Positions 16,148-23,842 of a stretch of 64,000 nt of DNA are shown here, one piece after another. The notes under the pieces were generated by a model, which had not been told where the DNA came from, searched no databases, and was given only the letters and a program-made list of their open reading frames with translations. Within the stretch, counting starts at the first letter, position 1, and each line of letters begins with the position of its first letter. The stretch is from contig NZ_JACHMW010000001.1 of assembly GCF_014205115.1 (NCBI RefSeq), positions 992,001 through 1,056,000 on the forward strand, read 5' to 3'. Position numbers and translations under genes: made by a program. Source of the DNA: Micrococcus endophyticus (GTDB lineage Bacteria > Actinomycetota > Actinomycetes > Actinomycetales > Micrococcaceae).

Positions 16148-16529
16148 GGGACGGATCAGCGGACGGCCGCGTGCCCCCTTCACGGAGGGTGCGAGGAAAG
16201 TCCGGGCACCGCAGAGCAGGATGGTGGGCAACGCCCACCCGGGGCGACCCGCGGGCCAGTGCCACAGAGAGAAGACCGCCCCCGCGTCCGCGCGGGGGTG
16301 AGGGTGAAAGGGTGGTGTAAGAGACCACCAGCGGCCTCGGTGACGGGGCCGGCTAGGTAAACCCCATCCGGTGCAAGGCCGAACAGGACGCGTCACGAGG
16401 GCTGCTCGCCCCAGCGTCCGGGTTGGCCGCTCGAGCCCGTCAGCAATGGCGGGCCCAGATGGATGGCCGTCACCCCGCGCGGGGCAACGCGCGCGGGGCA
16501 CAGAACCCGGCTTACAGCTGATCCGTCCC
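16148..16529 (+). ncRNA. rnpB: RNase P RNA (class A)
   Basis: The catalytic RNA that trims tRNA 5' leaders. The ends pair with each other (GGGACGGATCAGC with GCTGATCCGTCCC, helix P1), defining a ~382-nt RNA. The conserved cores GAGGAAAGTCCGGGC (CR-I), CAGAGAGAAGACCGCC (CR-II/III region), GGTGAAAGGGTGG, and GTAAACCCCATCCGGTGCAAGGCC (CR-IV/V region) are all present in order. The boundaries rest on P1 pairing and may be off by a few bases. Confidence 0.96.
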
Positions 16530-16561
16530 ACCCCACGTCCCGCCCCCACCAGGAGTCCCCC

Positions 16562-17338
16562 ATGGCCGTCCCGATGCTCACCGGCCTCGAGCGGGCCCTG
16601 GCGGCCACCGGCCTGCCCGTGCGCACGGTCCCCGGCTGGCGCACCCGCTCGGGCTTCTCCGCCGGCTACCGGGAGATCGTGGGCACGGTCCTGCACACCA
16701 CCGAGTCCGACGACGAGGAGTTCGCCTCGCGCGCGGGACGGCCGGCGGACCTGGGCTCACTGGCGGCCCTCGACGGCGGCGAGGACGCCCCCACCCTGCG
16801 CCACGCCGCGGACGCGGACGGCACGCGGGGCGCCCACACCTACGCCGTGCTGATCGGACGCCGCGAGGCGCTCTACCTGATCGCGGCGGGGCCGGGCTGG
16901 CAGGCCGGCCACGGCGCCTGGCCGCGGCGGACGCTCGGGCGCAACCCCGGCGTCCCGGACGACATGGCCAACCTCCACACGATCGGCGTGGCCCTCGACG
17001 CCAACGAGCACGGCCACCCGCCCACGCAGTTCCAGCTCGACGCCCTCGTGCGGGTGCTCGTGGCCCTCGACGAGGAGTGGGGCGAGCGGCTGGCCGTCAT
17101 CATGCACGGCGAGTGGCAGCCGCCCGGGGCCCGCCACGGCGAGGGGCGCACGGACCCCACCGGCATCCCCGGCGGCTGGGAGGCCCTGCGCGCGGCCCGC
17201 GACCGCGGCGCCTGGACGCCGGCCTCGCCCGACGGCGGCCCGCAGACGGGCGCCGGTCAGAACCCCTCGTCGTCGCGGATGCGCTCGAAGTCCAGCTCGA
17301 TGACGTGGTCGCGCTCCCTCTTCTCCAGGAGGCGGTAG
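16562..17338 (+). CDS. N-acetylmuramoyl-L-alanine amidase (amidase_2/PGRP fold)
   Basis: A 258-aa zinc amidase that cuts between N-acetylmuramic acid and the stem peptide. Zinc ligands are seen in VLHTTES (first His), VIMHGEWQPPGARHGEGRTDPTG (second His and final Asp), with the core SHTYA-like stretch TRGAHTYAVLIG between. There is no signal peptide, as in phage endolysins, so the route to the wall is unclear. It may be a domesticated phage lysin or recycling enzyme. GGAG ten bases before ATG supports this start; an earlier in-frame start would lie inside rnpB. The last 82 bases overlap a convergent gene. Confidence 0.85.
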   Translation: MAVPMLTGLERALAATGLPVRTVPGWRTRSGFSAGYREIVGTVLHTTESDDEEFASRAGRPADLGSLAALDGGEDAPTLRHAADADGTRGAHTYAVLIGRREALYLIAAGPGWQAGHGAWPRRTLGRNPGVPDDMANLHTIGVALDANEHGHPPTQFQLDALVRVLVALDEEWGERLAVIMHGEWQPPGARHGEGRTDPTGIPGGWEALRAARDRGAWTPASPDGGPQTGAGQNPSSSRMRSKSSSMTWSRSLFSRRR

Positions 17339-17574
17339 CCGTAGGACTCGGCGATGGCCACGACCTTCGCCGGGGTGGGCCGGCGCCGGTCCCGCGGCCA
17401 CTCGAGGGTCACCCGGTCCTGCCCCGTGAAGGTGCGCTCGCGCAGGCGCAGCTCCACCTCCGAGGCCTGGGTGCGCTCCCGTCCGCTGGAGCGGATCCCC
17501 ACGATCATGGCGACCACGATCACCGCCAGCACGAAGGGGAACACGACGCCGAACACGTTCATGGTGGTGATCAC
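17257..17574 (-). CDS. Small membrane-anchored protein of unknown function
   Basis: A 105-aa protein with one N-terminal hydrophobic helix (VFGVVFPFVLAVIVVAMIVGI) followed by a charged ~75-residue domain containing RRRPTPAKVVAIAESYGYRLLEKRERDHVIELDFER. The latter reads like a small alpha/beta domain facing the cytoplasm. The GTG start is chosen because AGGAG lies seven bases upstream; the ATG four codons later is too far from it. No family recognised. The 3' end overlaps the amidase gene by 82 bases tail to tail. Confidence 0.7.
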   Translation of the reverse strand: MITTMNVFGVVFPFVLAVIVVAMIVGIRSSGRERTQASEVELRLRERTFTGQDRVTLEWPRDRRRPTPAKVVAIAESYGYRLLEKRERDHVIELDFERIRDDEGF

Positions 17575-17739
17575 GGGGCGGCTCCTGGTGTCGGGGACGG
17601 CGGATGGTCGGGAGGGCCGGTCCCGGGGGAATGCCCCGGGCGGCGCTGCGGCGCGGGCGCGGGGAGGGCCCGGGCCGACCCCACCACTGTGCCAGGTTCC
17701 GGGGGCCGAGGCGCGGCCCGTCCCCGTCCGTGCCCTGAC

Positions 17740-17745
17740 TAGGCT
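17740..17745 (+). promoter_or_regulatory. -10 box TAGGCT, leaderless yaaA start
   Basis: TAGGCT is six bases before the GTG of yaaA and no Shine-Dalgarno sequence is present. Confidence 0.6.
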
Positions 17746-17751
17746 GGTCCG

Positions 17752-18561
17752 GTGCTGATCCTGCTGCCACCCTCCGAGGGCAAGACCGCCCCCCGCTCCG
17801 GCGCCCCGCTGCGCCTGGAGGACCTCGCCCTCGCCGAGCACGACGCCGTCACCGCGGCCCGCCGCGACCTGCTCGCCCGCCTCGCCGAGGCATCCGCCGC
17901 ACCGGACGCCCTCGAGACGCTGGGGGTCGGGGCCTCCCTGGCCGGGGAGGTCGCCGCGAACACGTCCCTGGCCACGGCCCCGGCGGCCCCCGGGCACCGG
18001 GTCTTCACGGGCGTGCTCTTCGACGCCCTCGACCACGCCTCCCTCTCCCCCGGCGCCAAGCGCCGCGCCCGCGACGCGGTCCTGGTGTTCTCGGCCCTGT
18101 TCGGGGCCACCGCGCTGGCGGACCGGATCCCGGCGCACCGGCTCTCGGTGGGCGCCCGGCTGCCGGGGCTGCCCGGCCTGGCCGCGCACTGGCGGCCCGT
18201 GCTCGCCCCGGCGCTGGACGCGGTGGCGCAGGCCGACGGCGACCCGATCGTCGACTGCCGCTCCGGCGGCTACGCGGCCATGTGGAAGGCGCCGGCGGAG
18301 CGGACCGCCACGGTGGACGTGTTCCAGCTGCGCGGCGGGGAGCCCACCGTGGTCTCCCACTTCGCCAAGCACACGCGCGGCCTCGTGGCCCGGGCGCTGC
18401 TCGAGGCCGGGGCCCGGGCGACCGGCGCCCTGGACCGGGCCGCGGAGGTGGTGGCGGCGGCCGGCGCCGGCGACGTCGAGGGCCGCCGCTGGGACGTCGA
18501 GCTCGTCGCGCCGAGCGGCGCGAAGCCGGGCTCGCTGCGGGTCGTCCTGCCGGAGGCCTGA
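17752..18561 (+). CDS. yaaA: YaaA-family peroxide-stress protein (DUF328)
   Basis: A 269-aa DUF328/UPF0246 protein. It begins with the family hallmark LILLPPSEGK and has FTGVLFDALDH, FSALFGATALADRIPAHRLSV, and near the C-terminus FQLRGGEPTVVSHFAKHTRGLVAR. In E. coli YaaA lowers free iron and limits Fenton damage during peroxide stress; its fold binds DNA. The GTG start is read as leaderless. It converges with an RNase HI gene only five bases away. Confidence 0.9.
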   Translation: MLILLPPSEGKTAPRSGAPLRLEDLALAEHDAVTAARRDLLARLAEASAAPDALETLGVGASLAGEVAANTSLATAPAAPGHRVFTGVLFDALDHASLSPGAKRRARDAVLVFSALFGATALADRIPAHRLSVGARLPGLPGLAAHWRPVLAPALDAVAQADGDPIVDCRSGGYAAMWKAPAERTATVDVFQLRGGEPTVVSHFAKHTRGLVARALLEAGARATGALDRAAEVVAAAGAGDVEGRRWDVELVAPSGAKPGSLRVVLPEA

Positions 18562-18566
18562 GCCAC

Positions 18567-19571
18567 TCAGTCCTCGACCGCGACGAGCTCCACCTCGAAG
18601 CCGTCCGGAGCCTCGAGGTACGCGGCGTAGTGGTCCGCGCCCCCGGCGTGCGGGTGGCGGTCGGCGAAGAGCAGCCGGAAGCCGCGCTCCCGGGCGGCGG
18701 CGGTGAGCTCGTCGACGCGGGCCCGGGTGCCGGCGCGGAACGCCAGGTGGTTCAGGCCGGGGCGGGTGCGCTCGTGCGCGCCGCCGACGACGTCGGGGCC
18801 CGACTCCAGCACGATGTACTCTCCCGCGCCCTGGTAGGTGCGGCCCTCGGCCCAGCCCTCGCCGGGCACGTAGCCGAGCTCGCCGAGCAGCCAGCCCAGG
18901 CCCGCCTCGGCGGCGGTCAGGTCGGCCACCCACACCTCCACGTGGTGCAGCCGGCCCGTAGGCGTCGGCGCCTGCGGCGCGGCGGCGTCCTGCCCGTCGG
19001 CGTCGGGGGCCTCCGCCTCGACCGCGCGGGCGTCCGCGTCGGCCTCCAGCACCGGCTCGTCCGAGGACTCCTCGGCCCGGCCGGCCGCCGCCGAGCGGGC
19101 CGGTGCGGCGGGCGCGCTCACGGGAACCTCGGAGGCCCCGGCGTCCCACTGCCCGCCGCGGGCACCGGCGTCCATGGCCTCGTTGGAGAGCCGGTCGGCG
19201 TCCTTGTTGCGGTTGCGCGGGATCCACTCGTAGGTGACGCGGTCGGCGGGCAGCACGGCCCGGGCCTCGGCGGCGAGCCGGCGCATGTCCTCGTGCTTGA
19301 TCTTCCAGCGCCCGGACATCTGCTCCACCACGAGCTTGGAGTCCATGAGCACGTGCACGCGGGCCTCGGGGTCCAGGTCGCGGGCCATCCGCAGCCCGGC
19401 CACGAGGCCGGAGTACTCGGCCACGTTGTTGGACGCCCTGCCCAGCGGGGCGGCGTCGGTCATCAGGATCTCGCCGGTGTCCGGGTCGCGCACGAGCGCC
19501 CCGTACCCGGCCACCCCGGGGTTGCCGCGCGAGCCGCCGTCGGCCTCCACCTGTAGGACTCGTCCGCTCAC
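18567..19571 (-). CDS. RNase HI fused to a VOC/glyoxalase domain
   Basis: A 334-aa two-domain protein. Residues 1-135 are an RNase HI of the actinobacterial type with catalytic D11 (EADGGSRGN), E52 (NVAEYSG), D77 (LMDSKLV) and D124/D126 (RNKDAD). A ~70-residue Ala/Glu/Asp linker follows. Residues 208-334 are a vicinal-oxygen-chelate domain with plausible metal ligands H210, H275 (LNHLAF) and E328 (FEVELV). In mycobacteria the same gene position holds RNase HI fused to a phosphatase (Rv2228c), followed as here by the coiled-coil and Nif3 genes. The GTG has GAGGAGG eight bases upstream. The role of the VOC part is unknown. Confidence 0.9.
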   Translation of the reverse strand: MSGRVLQVEADGGSRGNPGVAGYGALVRDPDTGEILMTDAAPLGRASNNVAEYSGLVAGLRMARDLDPEARVHVLMDSKLVVEQMSGRWKIKHEDMRRLAAEARAVLPADRVTYEWIPRNRNKDADRLSNEAMDAGARGGQWDAGASEVPVSAPAAPARSAAAGRAEESSDEPVLEADADARAVEAEAPDADGQDAAAPQAPTPTGRLHHVEVWVADLTAAEAGLGWLLGELGYVPGEGWAEGRTYQGAGEYIVLESGPDVVGGAHERTRPGLNHLAFRAGTRARVDELTAAARERGFRLLFADRHPHAGGADHYAAYLEAPDGFEVELVAVED

Positions 19572-19729
19572 CGTGGGCCTCCTCGTGGGTCGTGGGCCGG
19601 GGGTGCGCTCCGGCGTCCGTGGTCCGCGCCCGGGCGGCGCGGCCCACCACTCTACCGACCGCTCAGGGGGCCTTCCGGCAGCTCCGCGGGGCCGGCCGGC
19701 CGCGGCCCCCGCGGTGCCCGGCGGCGGTC

Positions 19730-20464
19730 TCAGCCGCGGACGAGGATGGCCCCGGACTCCGGGCAGCGCGCGACGGCGGCCGGCGGCAGGGCCTCGATGC
19801 GGGCGACGTCCGCCGGGGACAGCTCGGTGCCGGAGGCCTGCGAGCGTCGGCCCACGAGGCGGGCGGCGCCGATGCCGCCGTTGCGCTCCCGCGCCTTCTC
19901 GTAGAGGGCCAGGAGCGGGGCGGGGAAGACGGCCGCGAGCGCGGTGCGGCGCTGGGTGAGGTCGCGGCCCCGCTGGGTCACCACCTGGCCCTCGCGCCGC
20001 ACCTCGGCGGCCCGGGCGTCGACCTCGGCCCGCGCCTGCTCGAGGGTCTGGCGGGCGGCGGCGAGGCGGGACTCGGCCTCGTCCGCGGCCTCCATGGCCT
20101 CGAGGGCGGCCCCCTCGTGCTCGTCGAGCAGGGCGGTGAGCGTGTCGTCCTCGTGCTGCATGGCCTGCAGCTCCTTGGACCCGCCCTGCCCCGCCTCGAG
20201 GCGCTCCCGGGTGCGGTCGCGTCGGGCCCGCGTGGCGGCGGCCTTCTCGGAGGCCTCGGCCCCGGCCCGGTCCGCGGTGCGCGCCGCGTCCTCGAGCTCC
20301 GGCAGCGCGTCCTCGAGCTCCTGTGCCCGGGCACGCAGGCGGGCGTGCTCCGGGTCGGCCTTGAGGCGGCGGATCTGCGTCCGGGCCTGGTCCAGGGCGG
20401 TGTCCAGCTCCTGTAGCTCCAGCAGTCGGGCCTGGACGGCCGGCTGTGCGGTGACCTCGCTCAC
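19730..20464 (-). CDS. Coiled-coil protein of the zinc-ribbon (Rv2229c-like) family, ribbon degenerate
   Basis: A 244-aa protein with ~170 residues of heptad-rich coiled coil (LLELQELDTALDQARTQIRRLKADPEH onward), then LLALYEKARER and a C-terminal remnant of the family's zinc ribbon. Family members carry two CxxC knuckles; here the first reads GRRSQASG and the second RCPESG, so three of four Cys are gone and zinc binding is unlikely. The gene sits between Nif3 and RNase HI genes as in mycobacteria. The GTG start overlaps the Nif3 stop by four bases (GTGA). Function is unknown across the family. Confidence 0.82.
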   Translation of the reverse strand: MSEVTAQPAVQARLLELQELDTALDQARTQIRRLKADPEHARLRARAQELEDALPELEDAARTADRAGAEASEKAAATRARRDRTRERLEAGQGGSKELQAMQHEDDTLTALLDEHEGAALEAMEAADEAESRLAAARQTLEQARAEVDARAAEVRREGQVVTQRGRDLTQRRTALAAVFPAPLLALYEKARERNGGIGAARLVGRRSQASGTELSPADVARIEALPPAAVARCPESGAILVRG

Positions 20465-21396
20465 GGGCGGCTCCTCTCGTCGTCGGGCGCGCCCCCCACG
20501 AGGAAGTCCCAGGGGTCGCTGCGGTGGTCGGAGAACAGGGAGTCGGCGTGCAGCCCGCGCGCCCGCAGGGCGTCGCCGAGCGCCCGGGCGCCGTGCTCGA
20601 GCCACAGCGACTCGCTCGCCCAGTGGGACACGTCCACGAGGGCGGGCCGCCCGTCCGTCAGGGCCGCGGTCTCGCGGGCCTCCGAGGCCGGGTGGTGGCG
20701 CAGGTCGGCGGTGACGTACACGTCGGCGTCGGCCGCGCGGACGGCGTCGAACAGGCTGTCGCCGGCGCCCCCGCAGACGGCCACCCGGCGCACCCGCTGG
20801 GCCGGGTCCCCGGCCACGCGGACGCCGCCGGCCGTGGCGGGCAGGGCGGCGTGCACGGTGCGGGCGAAGGCGGCCAGGGTGGTCTCCTCGGTGAGCTCGC
20901 CGACGCGCCCGATGCCCTCCGCGCCGTCCGCGCCGGCGGCCGGGACCAGCGGCGCGAGCTCGACGCTCACGCCGACCGCGCGGGCGAGCACGTCGGAGAC
21001 GCCGCCGACGGCCGAGTCGGCGTTCGTGTGTGCGGCCACGAGGCCCACGCGGTGCTCGATCAGCGTGTGGAGCAGGCGCCCCTTGGCGGCGGCCCCGTGG
21101 CCGAGCGCGGCCACCGAGCTGGCCCCGCGCAGGAGCAGCGGATGATGGGTGACGACCAGGTCCACGCCGCGTGCGACCGCCTCGTCCGCCACCGTCTGCA
21201 CCGGGTCCACCGCCCACAGGATGCTGCGCACGCTCGCCTCGCCCCGCCCGGCCACCGGGCCGACGGCGTCCCAGGACTCCGCCAGCTCCCGCGGCCACAG
21301 CTCCTGGACGACCTCGAGCACCTGCGCCAGCGTGGGCGGGGCGAGGTCGGCGTCCGGAGGGGAGGAGGCGGCGGGCGGCGTGGTCATACCGGCCAT
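20461..21396 (-). CDS. Nif3-like dinuclear metal-centre protein
   Basis: A ~311-aa Nif3/YqfO-family protein, often annotated GTP cyclohydrolase 1 type 2 though that activity is not general. Metal-ligand motifs include VVTHHPLLLRG near residue 80 and, at the C-terminus, DVSHWASE with His and Glu. A central HTNADSAVGGVSD is typical. Three in-frame ATGs lie within 36 bases; the one chosen (MAGM) best fits a GGAGGGG ~12 bases upstream, with 21387 also possible. Its stop overlaps the next gene's GTG. Confidence 0.88.
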   Translation of the reverse strand: MAGMTTPPAASSPPDADLAPPTLAQVLEVVQELWPRELAESWDAVGPVAGRGEASVRSILWAVDPVQTVADEAVARGVDLVVTHHPLLLRGASSVAALGHGAAAKGRLLHTLIEHRVGLVAAHTNADSAVGGVSDVLARAVGVSVELAPLVPAAGADGAEGIGRVGELTEETTLAAFARTVHAALPATAGGVRVAGDPAQRVRRVAVCGGAGDSLFDAVRAADADVYVTADLRHHPASEARETAALTDGRPALVDVSHWASESLWLEHGARALGDALRARGLHADSLFSDHRSDPWDFLVGGAPDDERSRP

Positions 21397-21500
21397 GATG
21401 GACCACCCCTCCCCTGCGCGCACGACCCGGCCGACCTCGCCCGCGGGGCCGCCCGCCGTCGTCGGGAATGAAATCCGCCGGGCCGGTTGCTGTGCCTGCC

Positions 21501-22073
21501 ATGACCGACTCCCCCCGCACCGAGCCCACCGGCGCGCCCGCCGACGTCCGCGAGCTGACGCTCGCCGGCGGCTGCTTCTGGTGCCTCGACGCCGTCTACC
21601 GTCGCGTGCGGGGCGTGCTCGCCGTCGAGTCCGGCTACACCGGAGGCGACGACCCCGCCCCGAGCTACGAGTCCGTGTGCACCGGGACCACCGGCCATGC
21701 CGAAGCGGTCCGAGTGCGCTTCGACGCCGCCGTCGTGCCGCCCGAGGTGATCATGGACCTGTTCTTCACCGGCCACGACCCCACGTCGTTGAACCGCCAG
21801 GGGGCCGACGTCGGCACCCAGTACCGCTCGGCCGTCTTCGCCCACGACGAGGCCGAGGCCCGGTTCTTCGCGGACGAGATCGCCCGGGCACAGGCGAACT
21901 ATGACAGCCCCATCGTCACACGCGTCGAGCCGGCGTCCGCGTGGCACCCGGCTGAGGATATTCACCAGGACTTCTACGCGCGGCGTCGTTCCAACGGATA
22001 CTGCCGTGTGGTCATCGATCCGAAGCTCGCGAAGGTGCGCCGGAACTACTCCGCGTGGCTCGTGGACGCCTGA
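21501..22073 (+). CDS. msrA: Peptide-methionine (S)-S-oxide reductase
   Basis: A 190-aa MsrA that repairs methionine sulfoxide in proteins. The active site is GGCFWC (Cys25 and Cys28), followed by SGYTGG, HAEAVRVRFD and TQYRSAVF, with a further Cys in SNGYCRVVIDPK. An in-frame ATG 33 bases upstream would add MKSAGPVAVPA, which is not family sequence. Neither ATG has a good ribosome site. Confidence 0.93.
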   Translation: MTDSPRTEPTGAPADVRELTLAGGCFWCLDAVYRRVRGVLAVESGYTGGDDPAPSYESVCTGTTGHAEAVRVRFDAAVVPPEVIMDLFFTGHDPTSLNRQGADVGTQYRSAVFAHDEAEARFFADEIARAQANYDSPIVTRVEPASAWHPAEDIHQDFYARRRSNGYCRVVIDPKLAKVRRNYSAWLVDA

Positions 22074-22090
22074 GCGGCGCCGCGGCTCGA

Positions 22091-22096
22091 TAGCCT
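22091..22096 (+). promoter_or_regulatory. -10 box TAGCCT for cysK
   Basis: TAGCCT lies 18 bases after the msrA stop and gives a ~55-nt leader ending in GGAGG before the cysK ATG. Confidence 0.45.
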
Positions 22097-22158
22097 GAAA
22101 CAGGAACACCCACCCGATCGCCCGCGCCCCGAGGCGCCCCACCCCCGGAGGTAACACC

Positions 22159-23094
22159 ATGGCCCGCATCCTCGACGACATCACCCAGGCCATCGGCGGC
22201 ACGCCGCTGGTCCGCCTGAACCGCCTCGCCAAGGACCTGCCCGGCGACGTCGCCGTCAAGGTGGAGTTCTACAACCCCGCCAACTCCGTGAAGGACCGCA
22301 TCGGCACCGCGATCGTGGACGCCGCCGAGGCCTCCGGCGAGCTGACCCCCGGCGGCACCATTGTGGAGGGCACCTCCGGCAACACCGGCATCGCCCTGGC
22401 CATGGTCGGCGCCGCCCGCGGCTACCGGGTCATCCTGACCATGCCGGAGACCATGTCCACCGAGCGCCGCGTGATGCTCAAGGCCTTCGGCGCCGAGATC
22501 GTCCTCACCCCCGGCGCGGACGGCATGCGCGGCGCCCTCGAGCGCGCGCAGCAGATCGTGGCCGGCACCCCCAACTCGATCTGGGCGCGGCAGTTCGCCA
22601 ACCAGGCCAACGTGCAGGCGCACTACACCGGCACCGGCCCCGAGATCTGGGACGCCACCGAGGGCGCCGTGGACGTGTTCGTGGCGGGCGTGGGCACCGG
22701 CGGCACCATCACCGGCGTCGGCCGCTACCTGCGCGAGCAGAAGCCGGACGTCCGCCTCGTCGCCGTCGAGCCCGCCGACTCCCCCATCCTCTCCGGCGGC
22801 CAGGCCGGCCCCCACAAGATCCAGGGCATCGGCGCGAACTTCGTCCCCGAGATCCTCGACACCGAGCTCTACGACGACGTCTACGCCGCCTCCCTCGAGG
22901 AGTCCATCGAGACGTCGCGCACCCTGGCCACCCAGGAGGGCATCCTCGGCGGCATCTCCACCGGCGCCATCGTCTCCGCCGCCCTGAAGGAGGCCGCCAA
23001 GCCGGAGTCCGAGGGCAAGCTGATCGTCGCCGTCGTCTGCGACTTCGGCGAGCGCTACATCTCCACCGCCCTCTTCGAGGACATCCGCGGCTGA
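22159..23094 (+). CDS. cysK: Cysteine synthase A (O-acetylserine sulfhydrylase)
   Basis: A 311-aa PLP enzyme making cysteine from O-acetylserine and sulfide. The PLP Lys is K45 in [11 protein letters not shown]; the phosphate-binding loop is GTGGTITG and the substrate loop [10 protein letters not shown]. Length and start (GGAGG seven bases before ATG) are standard. It is followed 47 bases later by cysE, whose product makes the substrate, so the two form a cysteine-synthesis operon ended by two hairpins. Confidence 0.97.
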   Translation: MARILDDITQAIGGTPLVRLNRLAKDLPGDVAVKVEFYNPANSVKDRIGTAIVDAAEASGELTPGGTIVEGTSGNTGIALAMVGAARGYRVILTMPETMSTERRVMLKAFGAEIVLTPGADGMRGALERAQQIVAGTPNSIWARQFANQANVQAHYTGTGPEIWDATEGAVDVFVAGVGTGGTITGVGRYLREQKPDVRLVAVEPADSPILSGGQAGPHKIQGIGANFVPEILDTELYDDVYAASLEESIETSRTLATQEGILGGISTGAIVSAALKEAAKPESEGKLIVAVVCDFGERYISTALFEDIRG

Positions 23095-23141
23095 GCGCCG
23101 CGCCCGACCGCACCGAACGCTTCGACCCGAAGGGGCCGCCC

Positions 23142-23729
23142 GTGGGACTGCTCGCCCGCATCAAGGAAGACCTGGACAACGTCCGCAGCCACGACCCGGC
23201 CGCGCGCGGGGACCTCGAGGTCGCCCTCGTCTACTCGGGCCTGCACGCCGTGTGGACGCACCGGATCGCCCACCGGATGTGGCGGCACGAGCGCCTGCGG
23301 ATGCCCGCGCGCATCCTCTCCCAGGCCACCCGCGCCGCCACGGGCATCGAGATCCACCCAGGCGCCACGATCGGCCGCCGGTTCTTCATCGACCACGGCA
23401 TGGGCGTGGTGATCGGCGAGACCGCCGAGATCGGCGACGACGTCATGCTCTACCACGGCGTGACGCTCGGCGGCCGCTCCCTGGCCAAGGTCAAGCGGCA
23501 CCCCACCCTGCGCGACGGCGTCGTGGTGGGGGCCGGCGCCAAGATCCTCGGCCCCGTGGAGATCGGCGCGGGCTCGGCGGTGGGCGCGAACGCGGTGGTG
23601 GTCAAGGACACCCCCGCGAACGCCATCGCCACCGGCATCCCGGCGACCTACCGGCTGCGCAGCTCCCCCGCGGAGGACAAGCCCCTGGTGGACCCCGCCG
23701 AATACGTGGACCCGGCCATGTGGATCTGA
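23142..23729 (+). CDS. cysE: Serine O-acetyltransferase
   Basis: A 195-aa left-handed-beta-helix acyltransferase that acetylates serine for CysK. Hexapeptide repeats run from about residue 65 ([32 protein letters not shown]) with the catalytic His in FIDHGMG and a second in YHGVTLGG. It lacks the long N-terminal domain of E. coli CysE and matches the short Gram-positive form. The C-terminus ends in DPAMWI; a C-terminal Ile is the feature that docks into CysK to form the cysteine synthase complex. GTG start. Confidence 0.95.
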   Translation: MGLLARIKEDLDNVRSHDPAARGDLEVALVYSGLHAVWTHRIAHRMWRHERLRMPARILSQATRAATGIEIHPGATIGRRFFIDHGMGVVIGETAEIGDDVMLYHGVTLGGRSLAKVKRHPTLRDGVVVGAGAKILGPVEIGAGSAVGANAVVVKDTPANAIATGIPATYRLRSSPAEDKPLVDPAEYVDPAMWI

Positions 23730-23731
23730 GC

Positions 23732-23760
23732 CGGCGGGGCGCGTGAGACGCGCCCCGCCG
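23732..23760 (+). terminator. Hairpin 1 after cysE
   Basis: A perfect 13-bp stem (CGGCGGGGCGCGT and its complement) with loop GAG, starting three bases past the cysE stop. Confidence 0.7.
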
Positions 23761-23766
23761 ACGGAC

Positions 23767-23810
23767 GGCGGCCCTCCGCGGAGTCGAAGGACTCTGCGGA
23801 GGGCCGCCTT
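23767..23810. terminator. Hairpin 2, bidirectional terminator
   Basis: A 19-bp stem starting GGCGGCCCTCCGCGGAGTC with loop GAAG and one G-T pair, ending in TT. It sits between convergent cysE and the carboxypeptidase gene and can serve both. Confidence 0.8.
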
Positions 23811-23842
23811 CTGCGTGGCCGGAGAGCCGGGCGCGGTCCGGC

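Noticed and set aside
16463-16561. Upstream extension of the amidase frame
   Set aside because: It lies within the 3' part of rnpB; the ATG at 16562 has a ribosome site and begins the conserved protein.
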